From positions 47,924 through 111,923 of the forward strand of contig CAYUQJ010000009.1 in the NCBI GenBank assembly GCA_964446955.1: a DNA stretch of 64,000 nt, read 5' to 3'. The stretch is from Leptolinea sp964446955. GTDB taxonomy: Bacteria; Chloroflexota; Anaerolineae; Anaerolineales; Anaerolineaceae. Position numbers and translations under genes: made by a program. A model generated the notes under the pieces. The model was not told the DNA's origin. It made no database searches and saw only the letters and a list, made by a program, of their open reading frames with translations. Positions 53,577 to 62,761 of the stretch are shown here, one piece after another. Every line of letters starts with the position of its first letter. Position 1 is the stretch's first letter.

Positions 53577-53768
53577 TTCTACCTCCGAAAATTAGGTTCA
53601 GTCTGAGTATAGATAACGGGAGTAGAAATGTCGTCACACGGGATTTGTGAATTTTCTAATCGCTAATGGTGAAATATTTCACAACCTATATACATAGAAA
53701 TATGTATCAGGCATCAGGGAATCCGTATTCCTTTTCCCGCGGCGAATTACCAGGAATTTCGGGGAATT

Positions 53769-53864
53769 CTAATAACCCTGTTGAACGGCAGCAAAAAACA
53801 ACGCGAAACCGATGACCAGTATGGCTATCGCAATTGTCAGATAGGTTGTCATTTTCTGGCGCAT
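53769..53864 (-). CDS. 31-aa single-span membrane peptide
   Basis: This short frame is MRQKMTTYLT followed by a 20-residue hydrophobic span rich in Ile, Ala and Phe, ending VQQGY. Start ATG 53864 is 9 bases after the stop of the flavin reductase; the Shine-Dalgarno TAAGGA contains that stop, a typical coupling layout. It is probably a small subunit of the reductase, comparable in size to CydX-like proteins; no homologue is claimed. Confidence 0.6.
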   Translation of the reverse strand: MRQKMTTYLTIAIAILVIGFALFFAAVQQGY

Positions 53865-53873
53865 GATGATTCC

Positions 53874-55199
53874 TTACACAAAATCAAATCGTTCTGAATG
53901 AAAATCACCGGCCGGTACACCAATTTGAACAAGAGCATTCTCCACCGCGTCCATCATGGGACCGGGTCCGCAGATGAACACTTCAAACCGGTTTTGAACA
54001 CGCTCTGCAGGGATATATTTCGAGAGAATTTCCGCATTCAGATAACCCCTCTCCCCGGTCCAATCATCAGACGGTTTTTCCAGCACAGGAACAACTGTCA
54101 GTTGTAATTTCGTCTTGAGTGTTTCAATCTCATCGTAGAATGTCATGCTATCAAGATCTCTATTCGCGTATATCAGGGTTAATGGACGTTTATCACCACG
54201 ATCAGCGAGAGTACGCAGCGTTGACATAATTGGAGTGATGCCTACCCCGCCGGCGATAAAAACATATTTCCCGGCAGATGGATGTCTATCAATAGAGAAA
54301 GATCCATATGGGCCATCCACATAGACCGTGTGCTCCGGTTTTAAATTCTTAATCGTGGCGGTGAAATCTCCAAGTTCCTTTATGGTAAAGGTAAGTGTTT
54401 TGTCATTTTCCGCGCTGCTGGAAATTGAGAAAGGATGTTCATGATCTTTAAAAGGAGAATCCCACACAGACAGCCAGGCAAACTGACCCGGATGAAATTT
54501 AAAGCCCGAATGCCCCTCCGGTCTTAACACCATCGACCAGGCGTTACCCCTTTCCGCAGACACCATCACAACTTTGTACGGTTTTCGCATAAGAAGCAAA
54601 GGTTTTATGACCCGTATCCAGGCCAGAACAGCTACCCATAGAACACCAAAGAGTCCCCAAAAGATTTGCTTCCACAGCGTGTTCAGGTAATAACCTCGCA
54701 TTTCCACATGCACCATTGCGAAGGCCATAACCGCGATCGCCAGAACACCATGCCATATCCGCCATTTATCATACTCCAACCTGAATTTCTTCCGCCAAAC
54801 GGAAAAAGCAACGAGAAGAATGGTCAGAATAATCGCGGCTACACCCAGTCGGGCAGCCCATGGAGCAGTTATGGGGTTCAGCAGTTCCAAATTTCCGGGT
54901 TCAAATATAAACAATAAAACAGGATGACTGATGATGAAGGCCAAAATTACATACGAGATCTGTCTGTGGAAGAAATAGACAATATCAATACCATAAGGGG
55001 CTTTCACCTCTTTAAATCGGGCCGTCAATACAAACTGCAACCCCATCATGGACAAACCACAAAAGCCCAGACCAACGGATAGATCCCTCCAGAATTCCCT
55101 TCCGGCCGGACGCGGGCCGACAAGCAGAATGAACAAGGGACCCAGTGTAATTAGCAAATATACCCCAATCCAAAAGATTCCCTTAATCGTACGTTTCAC
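53874..55199 (-). CDS. Ferric reductase-like membrane flavoprotein
   Basis: The 441-aa protein has six N-terminal membrane segments with paired His residues (YFFHRQISYVILAFIISHPVLL and WRIWHGVLAIAVMAFAMVHVEM), the heme-binding pattern of the ferric reductase/NOX family. An FAD domain follows (HPFSISSS), then an NAD(P)H domain (IAGGVGITPIMSTLRTL and CGPGPMMDAVENAL). It transfers electrons across the membrane; the terminal acceptor is unknown. GTG 55199 has GGAGG. Downstream of the NarL-type regulator. Confidence 0.9.
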   Translation of the reverse strand: MKRTIKGIFWIGVYLLITLGPLFILLVGPRPAGREFWRDLSVGLGFCGLSMMGLQFVLTARFKEVKAPYGIDIVYFFHRQISYVILAFIISHPVLLFIFEPGNLELLNPITAPWAARLGVAAIILTILLVAFSVWRKKFRLEYDKWRIWHGVLAIAVMAFAMVHVEMRGYYLNTLWKQIFWGLFGVLWVAVLAWIRVIKPLLLMRKPYKVVMVSAERGNAWSMVLRPEGHSGFKFHPGQFAWLSVWDSPFKDHEHPFSISSSAENDKTLTFTIKELGDFTATIKNLKPEHTVYVDGPYGSFSIDRHPSAGKYVFIAGGVGITPIMSTLRTLADRGDKRPLTLIYANRDLDSMTFYDEIETLKTKLQLTVVPVLEKPSDDWTGERGYLNAEILSKYIPAERVQNRFEVFICGPGPMMDAVENALVQIGVPAGDFHSERFDFV

Positions 55200-55248
55200 T
55201 TATTCCTCCAGAGAATACCGCATCGTAACTTGTATCAGGGATTACCAA

Positions 55249-55899
55249 TCACTCCAAATCTACCAATCCTTTGCGAAGAGCGTACAACGCCGCCTGGGTA
55301 CGGCTGGCCACATTCAGTTTTGTCAATATCCGGCTCACATGGGTATGTACCGTTGCCGGACTTAGCACCAGTAATTTCGCGATCTCCTGATTGCTGTAAC
55401 CCTGAGCCATAAGCCGCAGCACCTCCAATTCTCGATCGGTGAGCTCTTCCGCCGGTTTCTCTTCCTCCTTTGGCCCTCGGAATTGCTGAAGAACCTGGCG
55501 GGTAACGGCCGGATGAAGCGAGCCCTCACCCTGCGCAACCTGATGAATGGCCCGAACCAGATCGGTTGGGTTTGAGTCTTTCAGCAGGTACCCGATAGCC
55601 CCGGCATTTAAAGAAGGCAAGACTTTATCATTGGTGCTAAAACTGGTTAGCACCAGAATGTTTACCATTGGCGCCTTTTGTTTTATCTGGCGGGTGGCTT
55701 CTATACCATCCATTTCCGGCATTACAAGATCCATCAATACCACCTGGGGTTTAAGGGAAACAGCCTGTTCCACCGCATCACGTCCATTGCTGGCCTCACC
55801 TACCACCTCGATACCATTTTCCGTATCCAGCATCGCAATAAGACCTTTTCTGACCACGGGATGATCATCGACAACCAAAACCCGGATATTCTCGCTCAT
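55249..55899 (-). CDS. NarL/FixJ-type response regulator
   Basis: The 216-aa protein has a receiver domain (VLVVDDHPVVRKGL, phosphoacceptor Asp in VLMDLVMPEMDG near residue 57, LTSFSTNDK with the conserved switch Thr/Lys) and a LuxR HTH (LTDRELEVLRLMAQGYSNQEIAKLL). It overlaps its kinase gene as ATGA. It may regulate the downstream reductase genes, which share its strand. Confidence 0.95.
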   Translation of the reverse strand: MSENIRVLVVDDHPVVRKGLIAMLDTENGIEVVGEASNGRDAVEQAVSLKPQVVLMDLVMPEMDGIEATRQIKQKAPMVNILVLTSFSTNDKVLPSLNAGAIGYLLKDSNPTDLVRAIHQVAQGEGSLHPAVTRQVLQQFRGPKEEEKPAEELTDRELEVLRLMAQGYSNQEIAKLLVLSPATVHTHVSRILTKLNVASRTQAALYALRKGLVDLE

Positions 55900-57491
55900 A
55901 ATTTCACCTCTACTGTCAGGCTTGTTCCCTCACCGGGAAAACTCCGGATGATCAACTGTGCATTAAGCGCATCTGCCCGCTCGCTCATGGTTCGTAACCC
56001 GATCCCGCCTTTTTCTTTTTCGTTGAGGAAAAAGCCAACACCATCATCTTCAATTTTCATCATCACAGTATCACCGTTCTGGATAACCTGAACCGTAACA
56101 GTCCTGGCCTGGGCATGTTTTACCACATTGTTCAATGCTTCCTGTGCTATACCATACAACATTTCTTCTGTTTTTGCATCAAGCCGGACGCGCACCCTCC
56201 ATTTGAACGTGGTTACAAGCCCGATCTGTTCTTCCACAGATTTTAATCGTTGGGTTAGCGCACCCTTAAGACCAGCCTGATCAAGGATAGAAGGCCGCAA
56301 TTCAAAGATCAGAAGCCGCATTTCCTTCAACGCTTCGCTCGCCGATTCCTGTAAATTCTTCAGATGACTTCCAACCGCGTCCAATTCACCGGATTCGAGT
56401 TTTCGTTGAGCCGCCTGTGTATATAGAGCCATTCCATACAGCAGCTGATTGACTGAATCGTGCAATTCACGGGAAAGCCGCTGACGTTCCACCAAAACAG
56501 CCATTTCCTGCACACGTCGGGCAAGTCGTGCGTTTTCCACGGCAACAGCCGCCTGGTTGGCAAGAAGCTGTATCAATCGCACATCATCCTGTGTGAATCC
56601 GTGGTCTTTATTCGTCACATCCAGCACCCCGATAATCTGGCCTTGCACTTTAAGAGGAATAGCCAGTAGAGAAACCGGCGTGCTGGCAGCCATCTCGCTT
56701 TTATCATCGGGTTTATTATTGATTAACAATGGCTCCCCGCGGTTTACCGCGAGTCCAAGCATGGATTTCGCGATGGGGACGCGTCCTGGTTTTTCCAGTG
56801 TCTCTCCGGTGGAATACATGATTCGCAGCCATTCATCTCCTTCCACAAGACCGATCGAACTGCCACGCGCGCTGGTCAACCGGAGTGCCTCCGTGCAAAT
56901 GATCTGCAACACTTCATCCAGTTCCAGTTTTTGCAACAACGCCAGTGTTACCTGGTGTATGGATTGGGTTTCGATCAGCCGGTCCCGGGTAGCCTGGTAC
57001 AACTGTGCATTCTCCAGAGCCAGGGCAATGGAACCGGATACCGCTTCTGCCAACGATACCTGTTTCATGGAGAATGGATCATGACGACCTTTTCGAATGG
57101 CAATCACCAACCCAGTGATGCGGCTGTTTCCCATCACAGGAACCGCTAATGCCGAATCAGCGCGTAATTGCGTGAGAATTGACGGGGAGATGCGATGATC
57201 GCTACCTACCCTGCCGGAAGAGACAGAATGCAAATTGGATAATACATAATCAACCAGAAGGTCGGTTGAGGCATCAAGACTTGTGGAAAAAACCTCTTTT
57301 CGTTCCGCATCAGTTATCACCCCACTGGCAACCAGGGGAACACATAAACCATCTTCCGTTACCCAGTAGATCAGGCTGGCATCGGCATCCAGAGATACCG
57401 TGAGTTCCCAGGCCACCCGATTAAGTGCGCGGCGAAGATCACCCGAATAATGGGTGGGGAGGGAAAAATCTGGAAGATCAGACAGGGTCAT
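55896..57491 (-). CDS. GAF-domain sensor histidine kinase (NarX-type HisKA_3)
   Basis: The 531-aa protein has no membrane segment. Two GAF domains lie at about residues 25-170 and 185-330. A HisKA_3 dimerisation helix carries the phosphorylated His in LSRELHDSVNQLLYG near residue 342. The ATPase domain shows EALNNVVKHA and GVGFFLNEKEKGGIGL. It is a soluble sensor, so its ligand is cytoplasmic or membrane-derived; the GAF domains may bind heme, Fe-S or small molecules, but no Cys cluster is visible. Coupled to the response regulator by a 4-base overlap. Confidence 0.94.
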   Translation of the reverse strand: MTLSDLPDFSLPTHYSGDLRRALNRVAWELTVSLDADASLIYWVTEDGLCVPLVASGVITDAERKEVFSTSLDASTDLLVDYVLSNLHSVSSGRVGSDHRISPSILTQLRADSALAVPVMGNSRITGLVIAIRKGRHDPFSMKQVSLAEAVSGSIALALENAQLYQATRDRLIETQSIHQVTLALLQKLELDEVLQIICTEALRLTSARGSSIGLVEGDEWLRIMYSTGETLEKPGRVPIAKSMLGLAVNRGEPLLINNKPDDKSEMAASTPVSLLAIPLKVQGQIIGVLDVTNKDHGFTQDDVRLIQLLANQAAVAVENARLARRVQEMAVLVERQRLSRELHDSVNQLLYGMALYTQAAQRKLESGELDAVGSHLKNLQESASEALKEMRLLIFELRPSILDQAGLKGALTQRLKSVEEQIGLVTTFKWRVRVRLDAKTEEMLYGIAQEALNNVVKHAQARTVTVQVIQNGDTVMMKIEDDGVGFFLNEKEKGGIGLRTMSERADALNAQLIIRSFPGEGTSLTVEVKL

Positions 57492-57595
57492 ATGTTTTAG
57501 AAAATTGTATCAATCAATTATCAACATACATCGGGTAACCAGTAAAAAGCGGGTAAAGAATTCGTATTTTTGTCTTTTTTTTGTTAGCATAATAC

Positions 57596-57625
57596 TTGCA
57601 TTAGTTGTTAATTTGATTTTATGCT
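57596..57625 (+). promoter_or_regulatory. Promoter candidate for the GGDEF gene at 57706
   Basis: TTGCAT (57596-57601), 18 bp, TATGCT (57620-57625). It lies about 80 bases before the start. Confidence 0.4.
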
Positions 57626-57705
57626 AGTTTTAATCTCCGCGTTATGGATTGTTTATGATTGGCGGGTTATAGTTAAATCAACCTGATTATCAGTGGGAAC
57701 CTCAT

Positions 57706-59325
57706 TTGAATTATCTGATTACACCACATGGTCTAATACTTTTTATCACATCGGCTCTGAGTTCATTGGTCGGTGTTGTTGCCATGCAACGGCAATACCG
57801 CCACTCCGGGAAACTTCTAGCCAGTTTTATGCTTTCCATCGCAATCTGGTCTCTTGGCTCTGGTATAGAAACCGGTGTTACAGCGATCCAGACAAAGATA
57901 TTGTGGTCAAAAATATCATACATCGGGTTCTCATTTGCCGCTCCTCTTTGTTTTCTTTTTATTCTTTCTTACACCAATAATTGGAAATGGATAAACGTTC
58001 CTTTACTGATAGGTATTGGCTCCTTATCCGTCATCACGCTCGTACTAGCCTGGACGAACGATTACCATGGATTAATATGGAGGGGTTTCGCGCACGGAGA
58101 CAGGCATCTAAATATTCTGATCTATGAACACGGTTTATGGTTCTGGATTTTTTGGATCTTCCAGTTGGTTCTTTATATTCTTACGCTGGGCATACTCCTG
58201 AAGGACCTTGGAGTAAAAAAATCGCCCTACAGGGAACAAACAGCAACAATAATCATCGCCACCCTGATGCCCGCTGTTGCCGGGATTCTGTACAGCCTGA
58301 AAGTATCGCCCATCCCCGGACTGGATTGGATGCCGGTTTTTACATTCTTTACCGGAATTCTTTTCACCTGGAATATGTACCAGTATCACTTTTTAGATCT
58401 TGTTCCGGTTGCCCGCGACGTTCTCGTGGATCAGATGCTCGATGGAATGATATTGCTCGATGACCGGCAGCGCATCATCGACATCAACCCCAGCGCGAGA
58501 AGGATGATCCAGCATGGGGAAAAGATCAAGATAGGTGACAACCTTGCGGACGTTATTCCCGAATTATCCACATCGCTTACCCGGGGAGATGGTCACCAAA
58601 CAACCCAGATATTAACTTTCAATGAAACCAAAACCAATAACCGCTATGTCGATGTCCGTTTTACCATAATCTATGGTGGCAAGAATAGTGTCAACTGTAG
58701 TCTGCTTCTTTTTCGCGATATAACCAAACGAAAAAACATAGAGGATTCCCTCAACAAAGCCAACCGTGAACTGGAAAAACGACTGGAAGAGATCCAGATT
58801 TTGCAGGCTCAATTACGGGAAGAAAGCATCCGCGACCCGTTGACCAATCTATATAACCGCCGGTATCTGGAAGATTCACTGCGGCGCGAGTTTGCCCACG
58901 CCCATAGAGAAAAATACCCGGTCAGTATTATCATGGCCGATATTGATCATTTCAAACGAGTAAATGATACCCACGGGCACGGCGTGGGAGACAGAGTTCT
59001 TCAAGAATTGTCGGATAGACTGATTGCCAGCTTCCGTACCGAAGATATTGTTTGCCGGTACGGGGGAGAGGAGTTCATCATCGTAATGCCAGGGGCTAGC
59101 TCCTTGACAGCTTTTCAAAGGACAGAAGATTTCCGTAAGTCACTTGAAGAAAAAGAAATTCTAGTGGGGGAAAAACAAATCAAAATTACCATATCCGCCG
59201 GTATTGCCGTTTATCCACAGAATGGAATGACCGTGGACGAGGTCATCAAGAAAGCCGATGGGGGTCTTTACCAGGCAAAATCATCCGGGAGGAACCGGGT
59301 GATTGCAGGGGAGCCAGTCAGTTGA
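57706..59325 (+). CDS. Diguanylate cyclase with 7TM sensor and PAS domain
   Basis: The 539-aa protein has a seven-helix membrane module (residues 1-225, HisKA_7TM type) with LSIAIWSLGSGIE. A PAS domain (VLVDQMLDGMILLDDRQRIIDINPSARRM) follows, then a coiled coil and a GGDEF domain. The active site is YGGEEF (GGEEF at 453-457) and RTED five residues ahead is an intact I-site. It makes cyclic di-GMP. The start is TTG 57706; no ATG fits, and the ribosome site (GGGA) is weak. Confidence 0.9.
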   Translation: MNYLITPHGLILFITSALSSLVGVVAMQRQYRHSGKLLASFMLSIAIWSLGSGIETGVTAIQTKILWSKISYIGFSFAAPLCFLFILSYTNNWKWINVPLLIGIGSLSVITLVLAWTNDYHGLIWRGFAHGDRHLNILIYEHGLWFWIFWIFQLVLYILTLGILLKDLGVKKSPYREQTATIIIATLMPAVAGILYSLKVSPIPGLDWMPVFTFFTGILFTWNMYQYHFLDLVPVARDVLVDQMLDGMILLDDRQRIIDINPSARRMIQHGEKIKIGDNLADVIPELSTSLTRGDGHQTTQILTFNETKTNNRYVDVRFTIIYGGKNSVNCSLLLFRDITKRKNIEDSLNKANRELEKRLEEIQILQAQLREESIRDPLTNLYNRRYLEDSLRREFAHAHREKYPVSIIMADIDHFKRVNDTHGHGVGDRVLQELSDRLIASFRTEDIVCRYGGEEFIIVMPGASSLTAFQRTEDFRKSLEEKEILVGEKQIKITISAGIAVYPQNGMTVDEVIKKADGGLYQAKSSGRNRVIAGEPVS

Positions 59326-59369
59326 TACAATAATAACCGGATGTCCTGTTCATTCTCTGGAGGGCGGAG

Positions 59370-60191
59370 ATGAAATTCGGTTTTGTCATGCCTTTTGGCG
59401 ATGCCCGGTTTGCGGCCGAATGTGCGCAGCAGGCAGAAAAATCCGGTTGGGACGGTTTTTTTATCTGGGAACCGGTCTGGGGGACAGATCCCTGGGTTTG
59501 TCTGACGGCAGCCGCGATGAAAACCACTCGAATACGATTGGGGACAATGCTATCTCCGCTTCCGGTGTTATCACCCTGGAAACTCGCCAGTGAAGCGGCC
59601 ACCCTCGATAATCTTTCCGGTGGTCGCGTTATCCTTTCAGTCGGGCTTGGGGCAATGGATACCGGTTTCATGAATTTCGGTTTACCGACTGACCGTAAGA
59701 TCCGGGCTGAACGCATGGACGAGGGGCTGGAGATCATTACCGGACTCTGGAAAGGACAGCCATTTCAGTTTGAAGGAAGACACTTCCATGTCAAACCGGT
59801 AGAACTCAACACCCCTCTGCCACCGGCCCAACACCCGCGAATTCCCATCTGGGTGGTGGGTGCATGGCCGAAAATGAAATCCATGAAACGCACCCTTCAA
59901 TTTGATGGCCTGCTGCCCAACTTCATGGATGAGAATGGCAAGGTCATTATGGGACACCCGGATCTGAACATTCTCTCCGAGATGGTAGATTATGTCAGGC
60001 AGAATCAATCACCGGATCGTCCTTTCGAGATCATTATGGAAGGCGAGACCGATCCAGAGCGTCCGGAAACCATGAATATTGTTCAATCCTATTCCCGTAT
60101 GGGGGTCACCTGGTGGATCGAAGCCCAGTGGAACCAGGAAAGCAACCAGGCATTGCTTGACAGATTAAAAGCTGGACCACCCCGGGTTTAA
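59370..60191 (+). CDS. LLM-class flavin-dependent oxidoreductase
   Basis: The 273-aa protein is a luciferase-like TIM barrel: KFGFVMPFGDARFAAECAQQAEKSGWDGFFIWE, TTRIRLGTMLSPLPVLSPWKLASEAATLDNLSGGRVILSVGLG. It uses FMN or coenzyme F420; which one cannot be told from the sequence. ATG 59370 has GGAGGGCGGAG. Possibly part of xenobiotic or secondary metabolism; context gives no clue. Confidence 0.9.
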   Translation: MKFGFVMPFGDARFAAECAQQAEKSGWDGFFIWEPVWGTDPWVCLTAAAMKTTRIRLGTMLSPLPVLSPWKLASEAATLDNLSGGRVILSVGLGAMDTGFMNFGLPTDRKIRAERMDEGLEIITGLWKGQPFQFEGRHFHVKPVELNTPLPPAQHPRIPIWVVGAWPKMKSMKRTLQFDGLLPNFMDENGKVIMGHPDLNILSEMVDYVRQNQSPDRPFEIIMEGETDPERPETMNIVQSYSRMGVTWWIEAQWNQESNQALLDRLKAGPPRV

Positions 60192-60199
60192 ACCTGCTA

Positions 60200-60898
60200 T
60201 CAATCCACTGTTAAAGCCCGCTCGACGGCTGCCACAGAATGGATATAGGTTGTTGGAAAAAGTGGAAGATGAAAATCGGCCGCTGAAATCAGCATTTCAA
60301 TCTCGGTACAACCGAGGATGATTCCGCCCGCCCCGGCTTTTTCCATTTCGCGCATGGTTGTTAAGTAATCCCCGCGGGATTCATCCCGAATAATCCCCCG
60401 GCACAATTCCTCGTAAATTACCCGGTTCACCATTTCCCTGTCTCCGGCTTCGGGAATGATGACGGGAATTCCGTGTTTTTGAATTAACCTGTCTCGATAG
60501 AAATCTTCTTCCATTGTATATCGTGTACCCAGCAGGCCAACTCGGTCAATCCCCTGCTTTTTTATAGCCTCTGCCACTGCATCTGCAATGTGCAATACTG
60601 GAAGTCCTGATATTTGATGAACCTGGTCTGCCACTTTGTGCATCGTATTGGCACAAATCAGAACAAAATCTGCCCCAGCCTTCCCAAGTTTTACAGCTTC
60701 TCCCGCCAGCCATTCTCCAGCTTCCTGCCAGCGGCCGGTTTGCTGAAGTTTTTCCATTCCATCAAAATCAATGGATGACATTACGATTTGCGCCGAATGA
60801 AGTCCACCCAACCGGCTGGCAACCTCTTCGTTAATGATCCGGTAATAGTGCGCCGTTGATTGCCATGACATTCCACCCAGGAGTCCAATTGTTTTCAT
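60200..60898 (-). CDS. Aspartate/glutamate racemase family protein
   Basis: The 232-aa protein has IGLLGGMSWQSTAHYY at the start, Cys in LICANTMHK and Cys in ILGCTEIEML, the two catalytic cysteines of the cofactor-independent racemases (RacX/YgeA type). The substrate is probably Asp or a broader amino acid. ATG 60898. It ends 8 bases from the LLM gene end. Confidence 0.9.
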   Translation of the reverse strand: MKTIGLLGGMSWQSTAHYYRIINEEVASRLGGLHSAQIVMSSIDFDGMEKLQQTGRWQEAGEWLAGEAVKLGKAGADFVLICANTMHKVADQVHQISGLPVLHIADAVAEAIKKQGIDRVGLLGTRYTMEEDFYRDRLIQKHGIPVIIPEAGDREMVNRVIYEELCRGIIRDESRGDYLTTMREMEKAGAGGIILGCTEIEMLISAADFHLPLFPTTYIHSVAAVERALTVD

Positions 60899-61057
60899 AA
60901 ACCCATTATACGTCCATCTTCAGATGAGACGGGAGATCCACTTCTGGAATATTTTTCCATTTGTAAAACATGTAACGGTATCTGGATATTTCCGTATATA
61001 GCTGTGTAAACGTTTTTTTGTCTTGAATTCCTGTTCTGACCTGAAATTGAAGAAAAA

Positions 61058-61993
61058 ATGAAACCATGCTGGAATGTTGTACTGGGAAGCGGACCTCTCG
61101 GGTTGTCAGTGGTACACGAACTCGTGGGAAAAGGAGAACCTGTCCGCCTCGTGAACCGGACCGGAAAAGCCCCGGTTCCGGATACGGTAGAGGTGGTTCG
61201 GGCTGACCTGTCGGATTCCGGCCGGGTCTATGATGTCACCTACGGGGCTGGTATTGTTTATCTGTGTACAGCTCCACGATATACCGGGTGGGTGGAAAAA
61301 TTCCCGGCATTGATGCGCTCCATCATAACGGGTGTTCAACGCTCAAAAGCCCGTCTCGTATTTGGAGACAATGTTTCCCTCTACGGAAAAACACATGGAT
61401 TGATGACAGAAGACACGCCGGTAAATCCGACCACAAAAAAGGGGCGTGTGCGTGCCAAAATAGCCGGGGAGCTTTTATCTGCCCATACCGTTGGAAATCT
61501 TAATGTCACCATAGGCCGGAGTGCAGATTTCTTTGGCCCTCACGTTCTCGAATCAACCATGGGAGAACACATATTCCTTCCGTTGTTAAAAGGAAAGGTG
61601 GTTTCACCGCTTGGTAATATCGACCTACCTCACACATTCACGTATATCCGTGATTTTGCCAGAGCGCTGATTGTACTGGGTGAACGTCCCGAATCGAATG
61701 GATGCGTTTATCATGTTCCTAACAATGAAACACAATCTACCCGCACAGTGTTGGAGATGGCTTTTCGCCTGGCGGAAATGCCTGTAAAGATCAGGTTGAA
61801 AAAGAAATGGATGTTATATCTGGGTGGGTGGTGCATACCGCAGGCACGGGAGGCGATCGAAATGATGTACCAATACGAGAAACCCTTTATTGTAGATAGT
61901 TCCCGTTTCACCCAAACATTTGGCCTTGCAGCCACCCCTCTGGAAACCGCATTAAACGATACCATCGAATGGTACAGGGATAAACCAGAGTAG
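61058..61993 (+). CDS. NAD-dependent epimerase/dehydratase (extended SDR)
   Basis: The 311-aa protein has a Rossmann motif variant VLGSGPLGLSVVHELVGKG (GxGxLG). FGDNVSLYGK has the active-site Tyr region, with Lys in KKGRVRAK somewhat displaced, so the catalytic YxxxK is not canonical. It looks like an atypical SDR, NAD-binding but with unsure catalysis. No neighbouring sugar biosynthesis genes are present. Confidence 0.85.
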   Translation: MKPCWNVVLGSGPLGLSVVHELVGKGEPVRLVNRTGKAPVPDTVEVVRADLSDSGRVYDVTYGAGIVYLCTAPRYTGWVEKFPALMRSIITGVQRSKARLVFGDNVSLYGKTHGLMTEDTPVNPTTKKGRVRAKIAGELLSAHTVGNLNVTIGRSADFFGPHVLESTMGEHIFLPLLKGKVVSPLGNIDLPHTFTYIRDFARALIVLGERPESNGCVYHVPNNETQSTRTVLEMAFRLAEMPVKIRLKKKWMLYLGGWCIPQAREAIEMMYQYEKPFIVDSSRFTQTFGLAATPLETALNDTIEWYRDKPE

Positions 61994-62005
61994 ATAGATT
62001 AATGC

Positions 62006-62704
62006 CTATTTGTTATTTGACCGTATGAGGATTTCCGTCATTTCATCAGGGATCAGGTTTTCTTCATACATAGTCCGTAATCCCCGCGCGTTATCGTTTT
62101 CAGTTAGATAGTTCAGTTCAGGCAGCTTTATCGCGAGATATTTTTTGATCATCTGCCTGATTCCACGCAAATACGCTGCACATTTCTCCGACAGAGTGTT
62201 TTCATCCGGGAAATGGTCTAACGCGAGGTTGATAACCGAGAACAATTTGACCAGGTTGTTGTACGTGTTTTCTTTCTCATCCAGCAGACGATTGATCGAA
62301 TTCTCATTTTTTACGTATCGGTCTGAGAAGTCTTTCAGATCATTTGTTAACCGTTTTAGTAACAACTCGCTTAATGCCGGTACTGAAAGGATGAATTGGA
62401 TGTCTGATTTATCAAACCGGTAGGATGTCAGCGTATCTGAAATAACGCGTACCGAACCGATCCGGGGACCTGGAACCAGAACTTCGATCTCACCCACAAA
62501 TCCCAGTGCCCTGATCAGATCAATCAGGCATTCCTCTCCCCCCACTGTGCGATACACTCCGACGGAACCAGAACGAACCAGGTAGAAGCTGTCATCAAAA
62601 GCCTCACCCTCTACATACAAATGATCGTTCTTATTAAAAACCCGCAAAAAGCGGCTAAATTCTCTGGCCTCCTCGGCTGAGATGACATCTGCATTTAGGA
62701 ACAT
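62006..62704 (-). CDS. Cyclic nucleotide-binding domain protein
   Basis: The 232-aa protein has a CRP-type beta-barrel at about residues 15-115: EGEAFDDSFYLVRSGSVGVYRTVGGEECLIDLI and LGFVGEIEVLVPGPR (phosphate-binding cassette, without the Arg-Ser pair typical of cAMP sites). A helical C-terminus without recognisable winged helix follows, so it may not bind DNA. ATG 62704 follows a GGGGGGAAGGA tract, favoured over the frame from 62737. Confidence 0.75.
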   Translation of the reverse strand: MFLNADVISAEEAREFSRFLRVFNKNDHLYVEGEAFDDSFYLVRSGSVGVYRTVGGEECLIDLIRALGFVGEIEVLVPGPRIGSVRVISDTLTSYRFDKSDIQFILSVPALSELLLKRLTNDLKDFSDRYVKNENSINRLLDEKENTYNNLVKLFSVINLALDHFPDENTLSEKCAAYLRGIRQMIKKYLAIKLPELNYLTENDNARGLRTMYEENLIPDEMTEILIRSNNK

Positions 62705-62761
62705 TCCTTCCCCCCTTGCTGTGACATATCGGTACACAGCCTCCCGTTTCGTCTAAACCGG

